A DNA stretch of 38,786 bases. Origin: Candidatus Poriferisocius aerobius. Its GTDB lineage: Bacteria > Actinomycetota > Acidimicrobiia > Acidimicrobiales > Bin134. Below the pieces are notes generated by a model. That model saw only the letters and a list, made by a program, of their open reading frames with translations, had not been told where the DNA came from and made no database searches. Positions 32,881-38,786 of the stretch are shown here, one piece after another. The first letter of the stretch is position 1. Every line of letters starts with the position of its first letter. The stretch is from positions 1-38,786 of the forward strand of contig JAPYOC010000078.1 of assembly GCA_028278955.1 (NCBI GenBank). The letters run 5' to 3'. A program made the translations under genes and the position numbers.

Positions 32881-33723
32881 ATGGCCGACGTCGCCCAGGA
32901 GCTGTGCCTCTATTGGAACGACCGGGGTCCGATGTGGGTCGAGCACCGGGAGAGGCTCGACACCATGCTCGCATCCCTGGGAGAGGCGGCGATAGCTCGG
33001 CTGCACCCCAGCACCGGCGAACACGTGCTGGACATCGGGTGCGGCACCGGCACCACTACTTTGGAGCTGGCCCGCCTGGTGGGCCACGGCGGGCACGCCA
33101 CCGGGGTGGACGTTTCAGCGCCCATGCTGGACGAGGCCCGCCGCCGAGCCGAAGAGGCCAGCTTGGCCAACACCTCCTTCGTGGTGGCCGACGCCGGGGC
33201 CCACCAATTCGAGCCCCGCCACTTCGACGCCGCCTTTTCCCGCATGGGGATCATGTTCTTCGCCGAACCGGTGGCCGGTTTCAACAACCTCCGACGGGCG
33301 CTGCGACCCGGCGGACGGCTGAGCTTCGTCTGCTGGCGGTCGCCGGCCGAGAACTCCTGGGTCACCGAGCCCGGCCAGGCCGTCGCCGAGGTGCTGGGCC
33401 CGCCCGACCCGACAGATCCCGGCGCGCCGGGGCCGTTCTCGCTGGCCGCGGCCGATCGCATCAGCTCGATCCTCACTGAGGCCGGACTGCTGGACATCGA
33501 TATCACCCCCCACGACCTGCCGGTGAAGATCGGCGGCGGTACTACCGATGAGCTGATCCGCTACTACATGGACCTGCTGCCCGGAGCGGTCGTCCCCGAC
33601 AACGCCGACGTGCACGTGATCGACCGGGTCAAAGCCGCCCTGGGCGCCATGGTCGATCGCCGCCGCACCCCCGACGGCATCACCCTGGGCGCCGCCGCCT
33701 GGCTGGTCAGCGCCCGGGCCTAG
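32881..33723 (+). CDS. Class I SAM-dependent methyltransferase
   Basis: A 280-residue Rossmann methyltransferase starting at ATG 32881. The SAM motif is VLDIGCGTGTTTLELARLVG, followed by TGVDVSAPMLDEARRRAEE (motif II Asp), FVVADAGAH and RRALRPGGRLSFVCWRS. It is of the UbiE/COQ5-like methyltransferase-11 type with an added C-terminal region whose substrate role is unknown. It is divergent from the molybdenum hydroxylase operon and convergent with the MFS gene. Confidence 0.88.
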   Translation: MADVAQELCLYWNDRGPMWVEHRERLDTMLASLGEAAIARLHPSTGEHVLDIGCGTGTTTLELARLVGHGGHATGVDVSAPMLDEARRRAEEASLANTSFVVADAGAHQFEPRHFDAAFSRMGIMFFAEPVAGFNNLRRALRPGGRLSFVCWRSPAENSWVTEPGQAVAEVLGPPDPTDPGAPGPFSLAAADRISSILTEAGLLDIDITPHDLPVKIGGGTTDELIRYYMDLLPGAVVPDNADVHVIDRVKAALGAMVDRRRTPDGITLGAAAWLVSARA

Positions 33724-33818
33724 TGGTATGTCGAGCGCGGCGCGCGGTCGTGTTGGCGTAAGACCGTTCTATCCGGGGTTGATGCACTGAGGGGTGCCAG
33801 GCCCGGGGGTTGGCAGAG

Positions 33819-35075
33819 CTATCGGACAGCACCCCCCGGCCCAGCGACTTTGGCGCTGGCGCTGCGACCGGCGAACACCGACCAGACCACCACCCCGACG
33901 GTGGCCGCGGCCATGTAGCCGTGCATCTCCCGCAGCCCGATCTGGTCGGCGAGAGCGCCGAGCGGGAACGCCACCAGGCTCTGGGCGCTGAACGCGACCA
34001 TCACCAGGCTCTGCACCCGACCGTGGTAGGCGGGCTGGGCCAGAAGCAGCGACACCGACATGTTGGCGGTTTGGAACGTGGTGGCCGCCCCTCCCAGCAC
34101 GAACAGCACCGGAAGCGCCGCCAGGTGGCTGGGGGTGACGGCCAGCGCTCCCACGCCGACGGCTACCACCGCCAAGCTGGCCACCCGCAGCCGCCACAGC
34201 CGGGCGTTGTCGCGAATCCGGGCCACCTGCAGGGCGGTGAAGGTGCCGCCGAGGGCGTTGGCCCCCTGGAGCACACCTAGCCACAGCGCCCCCACCCCGA
34301 ACACGCTCTCGGTGAACTTGGGCAGAAAGGCCAGGTAGGGCATGGCCACCAACAGCATGAGCGCGGTGGAGATCACCACCACCCGCAGGTAGGGCAGCCG
34401 GGCGACGTAGGCCACCCCCTCGGCGATCTCCCCGAGGGGGCTGCGGGCCTCGCGTCGCTCAGGGCGCGAAACCGGCAGCATCAGCACGGGGATCGTCCCC
34501 ACGGCGGTGAGGCCCGCGCTCAGCAGGTACACCCCGGCCAGCCCGAAACCGGGGGTGTCGGCCAGCACCCCGGCCAGCGCCGGCCCCACCGTCTGGGAGC
34601 TGGCCACGGTCAGCTGGGTGAGCGAGATGGCGTTGGAGAGAAGCCCGCGCTCCACCACTTCGCCGGTCATGGCGATGCGGGCCGGTCCCATGAACGCGAA
34701 CGACGAACCCTGGATGAGCGATGCCAGCAGGAGCATCCAGAACCGCTCCAAGCCCAGCACCACCATGACCCCCAGCCAGAGCGCGCTGAGGCTGAGCGAG
34801 ATGTGGGCGCCCATGATGAGCGCCCGCCGGGGGAAGCGGTCGGCGGCCACCCCTCCGAAGGGGGTGACGGTGACCATGCCGACGCCGAAGGCCAACAGCA
34901 CCAGGGCGAAGCTGGAGTTGCTGTCGGTGAGCTGGATGGCCAGCCAGCCCCGGGCCAGGATCTGCATGCCGACGGCCAAGAACGCCACCAGCCCCGACCA
35001 CCACAAGAGGGCGTAGTCCCGGTTGGCCAGCGACGCGAATATCCTCGGGGAAGGGGTTGGGGCGAAGTCGGTCAC
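33819..35075 (-). CDS. MFS exporter (EntS-like)
   Basis: A 418-residue major facilitator with about 12 membrane helices. The first loop GVAADRFPRRALIMGA is the conserved GxxaDRxxRR motif. The N-terminal FASLANRDYALLWWSGLVAFLA fits the MFS_3 (enterobactin-exporter-like) group. The likely role is efflux of a small organic compound; no substrate can be named. The start is GTG 35075. The 95 bases between it and the methyltransferase stop hold only weak hairpins. Confidence 0.88.
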   Translation of the reverse strand: MTDFAPTPSPRIFASLANRDYALLWWSGLVAFLAVGMQILARGWLAIQLTDSNSSFALVLLAFGVGMVTVTPFGGVAADRFPRRALIMGAHISLSLSALWLGVMVVLGLERFWMLLLASLIQGSSFAFMGPARIAMTGEVVERGLLSNAISLTQLTVASSQTVGPALAGVLADTPGFGLAGVYLLSAGLTAVGTIPVLMLPVSRPERREARSPLGEIAEGVAYVARLPYLRVVVISTALMLLVAMPYLAFLPKFTESVFGVGALWLGVLQGANALGGTFTALQVARIRDNARLWRLRVASLAVVAVGVGALAVTPSHLAALPVLFVLGGAATTFQTANMSVSLLLAQPAYHGRVQSLVMVAFSAQSLVAFPLGALADQIGLREMHGYMAAATVGVVVWSVFAGRSASAKVAGPGGAVR

Positions 35076-35296
35076 GCGGGAGCCATCTCAGCTATCGGCG
35101 CCATCTTGTGCCAACTCATTCGAACAGCAAGAACTTGGCCAAGTACTTTTCCAGACTTTGAAGCGACCTTGCCGCCGAGTGTTCACCGGGGGTTCGCACT
35201 CCATTCGCCGTGGGAAAACGCGCAAATGAAAAAGTGTGCCAAGACAGGCCCGGACGACCGGACCGGGCGGAGACGGACGAAAAAAGGAGTCGGCCA

Positions 35297-37288
35297 GTGA
35301 GAATCCGACGGTTCGTGGAGGCATTGATCACGCTGGGGCTGGCTGCCGCCCTGCTGGGCGCAGCGACGGCCTACGCCCAAGACGACGGCGGCGCAGCCGC
35401 TGACGGCGCCGAGCTGCAACTGGTGATCTTGCACCACAACGACGGCGAGTCGCAGCTGGTGCAGGCCTCGTCGGATTTGCCCGAGTACGGGGGTGCGGCC
35501 CGCTTCGCCGCCCTGGTCCACAAGCTCCGCTCCGAGGCCGCAGACGATGGCGCCGCAGTGGTCACCATCTCCTCGGGCGACAACTTCTTGAGCGGCCCCG
35601 AGCTTTCGGTGAGCCTCGGCGACGGCAGCCCGTTCTACGACGCGTTGGCCCTCAACCTGATCGGCTACGACGCCTTGACGATCGGCAACCACGAGTTCGA
35701 TCTGGGGCCCGATCTTCTGGCCCGGTTCATCGCCGAGACCACAACCGCACCGTTCATCAGCGCCAATCTCGACTTCTCGGGCGAGCCCGCGCTGGCCGCG
35801 CTGCAAGAGCAGGGCCGGATCGCCGCCTCGGTGGTGGTGGAGAAGCAGGGCCGGCGCATCGGCATCATCGGCGCCACCACCCCAGAGCTGTCGTTCATCT
35901 CCAGCCCCCGCAATGTGGCGGTGCTGTCCAACGTCGCCGAGCTGGTGCAGGCCGAGATCGACCGCCTCACCGCCGACGGTGTGGACATCATCATCTTGTC
36001 CACCCACTTGCAGGCCCTCAGCGCCGAGATTGCGCTGGCCGCCGAGCTGACCGGGGTGGACGCCATCGTGGCCGGCGGCAGCGGCGCCCTGCTGGCCGAC
36101 GACAGCACCCTGCTGCTGCCCGGCGACGGCGACCCGGACGGGTCCTATCCCCTCTCGGCCACCCTGGCCGACGGGGCCAGCGTGGCGGTTGTGACCACGC
36201 CCGGCGACTACACCTATGTGGGGCGGCTTGTTTTGTCTATCGACGCCGACGGCAACGTGACCGGCATCAACGACACCAGCGGGCTCCGGCGGGTGGCCGG
36301 CGGCGACGAGCCCGACGCGGTGGCCCCGCACCCAGACGTGGCGGCCCAGGTGACCGAGCCGGTGGCCGCAGCCCTCGCCGAGCTGGCCGCCAACCCGGTG
36401 GGCGCCACCGAGGTTCCCCTCGACGGCCGCCGCTCGCCGGGAATACGCACCTCCGAGACCAACCTGGGCAACCTGGTATCCGACGCCCTGTTATGGAACG
36501 GGAGGCGCCTGGCCGCGGACTTCGGTGTTCCCCAGCCCGTGGTGGCCATCCAAAACGGCGGCGGCATACGCAACGACTCGGTGATCTCCCAGGGCCCGGT
36601 CAGCCGGCTCGAGACCTTCAACATCTTGCCGTTCGGCAACATCGCCGCCGTGATCGAGGACGTGTCGCCGTCGCAGATGAAGGTGCTGTTCGAGAACGCG
36701 GTGTCGAGGGTGGATGACTCCAGCGGCCGCTTCGCCCAGATCGCCGGCATGAGCTTGGTCTACGACCCCGCCGGCACGCCCCAGGAGATCGGCGTCGACG
36801 ACATGGTCGCGGTGGCCGGCGCCCGGGTGCGGTCCATCGTGCTGGACGACGGCACCGAGCTGGTCAGCGAGGGCGCCGTGGTGAAGGCTGCCCCCTCGAT
36901 CACCCTCATCACGCTCGACTTCCTGGCCAACGGGGGCGACCAATACCTCTTCGGAGACGGCGCCCGCACCCTGTTGGGCCTGACCGACCAGCAGTCGCTG
37001 GCCGCCTACATCAGCCAGGGCTTGGCGGGAACCATCACCGCAGAGCGCTACCCCGAGGGCGGCACCGGCCGCATCACCACGGCCGCATCCGACGACAGCA
37101 CAGACGGCAGCGGCACAGACGACATGGCCGACGATATAGACAGCACAGACGACATGGGCAGCAAAGAACTCCCCACCACCGGCGCTGAGAGCCGCCTGCT
37201 CTTCATCATCGCCGCCACCCTCGTCCTCGCCGGCCTCCTGCTGGCCGCCCTGTCCCGACTCACAAGCCGTCGCCGCTGGGTGGCATAG
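35297..37288 (+). CDS. Secreted 5'-nucleotidase-like protein with LPTTG wall anchor
   Basis: A 663-residue exported protein. GTG 35297 has AAGGAG about 8 bases upstream and starts a signal peptide ending near TAYAQDD. The metallophosphatase domain has VILHHNDGESQL, TISSGDNFLSG and TIGNHEFDLGPD. The usual NDxHG and GHSH motifs are replaced by NDGES and AGGSG, so the metal site differs from UshA. The 5'-nucleotidase C domain has TNLGNLVSDALLW, AIQNGGGIRND and GGDQYLFG. After a Ser/Asp linker the protein ends with LPTTGAE, a membrane helix and SRRRWVA, a sortase sorting signal. It probably recovers phosphate or nucleosides at the cell surface. Confidence 0.88.
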   Translation: MRIRRFVEALITLGLAAALLGAATAYAQDDGGAAADGAELQLVILHHNDGESQLVQASSDLPEYGGAARFAALVHKLRSEAADDGAAVVTISSGDNFLSGPELSVSLGDGSPFYDALALNLIGYDALTIGNHEFDLGPDLLARFIAETTTAPFISANLDFSGEPALAALQEQGRIAASVVVEKQGRRIGIIGATTPELSFISSPRNVAVLSNVAELVQAEIDRLTADGVDIIILSTHLQALSAEIALAAELTGVDAIVAGGSGALLADDSTLLLPGDGDPDGSYPLSATLADGASVAVVTTPGDYTYVGRLVLSIDADGNVTGINDTSGLRRVAGGDEPDAVAPHPDVAAQVTEPVAAALAELAANPVGATEVPLDGRRSPGIRTSETNLGNLVSDALLWNGRRLAADFGVPQPVVAIQNGGGIRNDSVISQGPVSRLETFNILPFGNIAAVIEDVSPSQMKVLFENAVSRVDDSSGRFAQIAGMSLVYDPAGTPQEIGVDDMVAVAGARVRSIVLDDGTELVSEGAVVKAAPSITLITLDFLANGGDQYLFGDGARTLLGLTDQQSLAAYISQGLAGTITAERYPEGGTGRITTAASDDSTDGSGTDDMADDIDSTDDMGSKELPTTGAESRLLFIIAATLVLAGLLLAALSRLTSRRRWVA

Positions 37289-37300
37289 CACCCGGCAGTC

Positions 37301-37316
37301 GCACACACATTTGTGC
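37301..37316 (+). promoter_or_regulatory. Candidate VapB operator (GCACA-n6-TGTGC)
   Basis: A perfect five-base inverted repeat, GCACA (37301-37305) and TGTGC (37312-37316), lies 14 bases before the vapB-like start. TA antitoxins usually bind such sites to repress their own operon. Function is inferred from position. Confidence 0.35.
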
Positions 37317-37329
37317 TACAGTTTTGCCT

Positions 37330-37563
37330 GTGAGCACCACAACCACAGTGCGACTCAGCGATCAGGAGCGGGAATTGCTCGCTGATCTAGCCGACGAGTA
37401 CGGAGGCCAATCAGGCGCCATCCGACAGGGCATCCACCTCCTCGCCCAACAAAAGCGCCAGCGCGAAGCCATCCGCGAGTTCCTAGACGAATGGGCCGAA
37501 GAGGCAGGAACCCCAGCCCCCGAAGACATCGCCTCAATGCGCCGCCGCTACTTCCCTCGGTGA
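37330..37563 (+). CDS. VapB-like ribbon-helix-helix antitoxin
   Basis: A 77-residue protein from GTG 37330. TTTVRLSDQERELLADLADEYGGQSGAIRQGIHLL is a ribbon-helix-helix DNA-binding domain, and the charged tail (QREAIREFLDEWAEE) would bind and block the partner toxin. Its stop overlaps the PIN-toxin start as GTGA, a standard TA coupling. An inverted repeat just upstream may be its operator. Confidence 0.8.
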   Translation: MSTTTTVRLSDQERELLADLADEYGGQSGAIRQGIHLLAQQKRQREAIREFLDEWAEEAGTPAPEDIASMRRRYFPR

Positions 37564-37940
37564 TCCTCGACACGGGGCTTCTGATTGCAATCGACAGAGG
37601 CGAATACACCGCTCAATCATTCTTGGCCGCCACCTTGCAGGAGGGCGCTCTGCTTCACACGACCGCTCCGGTTGTCGCCCAGATATGGCGCGACGGAAGC
37701 CGGCAAGCCAGGCTCGCCAAATTCCTCGGAGCAGTGGAGGTACACGATTTCACCCGTGCTGATGCCCCGATTGTGGGAGGCCTACTCCGAAGGTCTCAGA
37801 CCGCCGACGTCGTCGACGCCCACATCGTGGCCCTTTCGCTCCGCCTCCACGACAGCATTCTCACCGCTGATGCCCCTGACTTCTCCGCTCTCACCTCCCA
37901 CCTCGGCCCCCGGGCCCCACACGTACATCATTGGCCGTAG
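37560..37940 (+). CDS. VapC-like PIN-domain ribonuclease toxin
   Basis: A 126-residue PIN-domain protein starting at GTG 37560. The first catalytic Asp is in VILDTGLLIAIDRGE, the central block is APVVAQIWRDGSRQARLAKFL and the later acidic residues are in TADVVDAHIVALSLRLHDSILTADAPD. The strand order and length match VapC toxins, which cleave tRNA or rRNA. Translation is coupled to the antitoxin by the GTGA overlap. After it, positions 37941-38071 contain no gene. Confidence 0.85.
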   Translation: MILDTGLLIAIDRGEYTAQSFLAATLQEGALLHTTAPVVAQIWRDGSRQARLAKFLGAVEVHDFTRADAPIVGGLLRRSQTADVVDAHIVALSLRLHDSILTADAPDFSALTSHLGPRAPHVHHWP

Positions 37941-38071
37941 CGGGCAGGCCGCCGCCAAGGGGGCGAGCCGAGCCGACCGAGGCAGCGAGGCGAAGCCCTC
38001 TCACCCGCTGGCGGCTCACGGCCCCTCAGCCGACACCCCGATAGCCGGCACCGGCTCAGGCTGAAGGCTGC

Positions 38072-38786
38072 TTAGCCGGACTCCTCAAGGCGGCCAGACG
38101 CCGGGGCTTGCGGCTCGCTCGGTTGGGGCAGGGCTGAGGGCGCGGGCACCTCTGACCTCGACATCAGGTAGTCTTGAAGCCGCCAGGCCACGATCTCTGT
38201 AGCCATTTCCACGAAGACATCCCGTCTCTCTTGGGGCACCGAAAACGCGGGTGCCATCATTCCGCCGTGGTTGCCGGGCTCGTGGCTGAACAGGGATTTT
38301 CCCGGCTTGTCGGAAAGATGTTGCAGCGGCCACTTTAACCAATAAGAACGCCACTTCTCCGCCGATACCTCGTCTAAATCGGCAATCTCCTGTACCTGAA
38401 TGTCGGCACGGAGCCGACGATCTGCGCGAATGTCCAAAAGCGACCTCCTCGCCACTTCCTCCACCGATACCGGCCCGCACACCACGCCCAGCTCAAGCAT
38501 CGCATGCAACGCCACCAGCTTGTACGACTTGGTGATGTGCTCTGTTTCAATCCCCCTCAATACATCGCCGCACTCCTCCACAGTGTGTTGCTGAGCGCTT
38601 GAGAGCAGACCCAGACTGTCTATGTAACGGTGCCAGCCTCGAGCTCGCTTGATCGGCCCGCTGCCGGGCTTGATCCCCATCGAGCGGGAAGCCTGTAGCG
38701 CACTGGGCCTCTCACCGTGCTCTTCGGCGTAGTTCCCGCAGTACTCGGCCAGCGCGGCTGCGTCTCGGGTGGCTCGACCCCTACCG
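38072..38786 (-). CDS. Partial large protein, possible SF2 helicase C-terminus
   Basis: A frame open to the right edge of the window, so only the C-terminal 237 residues are visible; an internal ATG at 38680 is probably not the start. EHITKSYKLVALHAMLELG followed by SVEEVARRS and WRSYWLKWPLQHL resembles the tail found after the motor of some superfamily-2 helicases (a T-K-S-Y-K-M-type motif). The very end (ALPQPSEPQAPAS) is disordered. No ATPase motif lies in this window. The gene would be a neighbour of the VapBC pair and could be a further defence gene. Confidence 0.45.
   Translation of the reverse strand, partial: GRGRATRDAAALAEYCGNYAEEHGERPSALQASRSMGIKPGSGPIKRARGWHRYIDSLGLLSSAQQHTVEECGDVLRGIETEHITKSYKLVALHAMLELGVVCGPVSVEEVARRSLLDIRADRRLRADIQVQEIADLDEVSAEKWRSYWLKWPLQHLSDKPGKSLFSHEPGNHGGMMAPAFSVPQERRDVFVEMATEIVAWRLQDYLMSRSEVPAPSALPQPSEPQAPASGRLEESG

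Overview
The window is GC-rich, gene-dense chromosomal DNA that looks like an actinobacterium of the class Acidimicrobiia. This is inferred from gene content and protein style, not from a marker-gene search. Supporting signs are substrate-binding lipoproteins whose lipobox runs straight into strings of Asp, fused Liv permeases, a molybdenum hydroxylase, many GTG starts, and tRNA genes that mostly lack an encoded CCA.

Positions 1-11217 hold a housekeeping core split by an accessory block. On the minus strand, an HTH gene, phoH, ybeY and a corC-like gene form a tightly coupled run that is normally followed by era. Here era lies about 8 kb further on, at the left edge. Between them are smpB (+), a divergent toxin-antitoxin-like pair, the tmRNA gene ssrA (+), a two-gene ATPase plus Toprim-like (DUF3226-type) module (-) of visibly lower GC, an SRPBCC protein (+), a PD-(D/E)XK nuclease-like protein (+), a decayed Fic gene (-) and a DNA-3-methyladenine glycosylase (-). 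The toxin-antitoxin pair is flanked by an imperfect direct repeat of the 3' end of smpB. The accessory block looks like a small defence island anchored at the smpB-ssrA locus.

Positions 11303-26287 are dominated by uptake and catabolism: a TauE/SafE-type exporter, an acyl-CoA ligase and two branched-chain-amino-acid-type (HAAT) ABC transport systems. The first is unusual because both permeases and one ATPase are fused in a single 1001-residue protein, with its lipoprotein encoded next to it and no LivG. The second has a lipoprotein, a fused LivH-LivM, LivG, LivF and a small membrane protein. Between the two systems lie a conserved unknown gene and a luciferase-like flavin monooxygenase.

Positions 26410-38786 hold three tRNA genes (Val-UAC, Ile2-CAU, Asn-GUU), an inositol-monophosphatase-family gene, an unknown gene, a PAP2-family membrane protein, a three-subunit molybdenum hydroxylase operon (FAD, 2Fe-2S and Mo subunits), a methyltransferase, an MFS exporter, a secreted 5'-nucleotidase-like protein with an LPTTG wall anchor, a VapBC pair and a partial gene at the right edge.

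The most promising candidate for an undescribed system is the ATPase plus DUF3226 pair beside the tmRNA gene. It has the architecture of an OLD or PARIS-like defence system but a different Toprim-type partner. Other notable points are an in-frame loss of a conserved block inside PhoH, the LivH-LivM-LivF fusion, and the His/Asp-rich repeats of the first binding protein.
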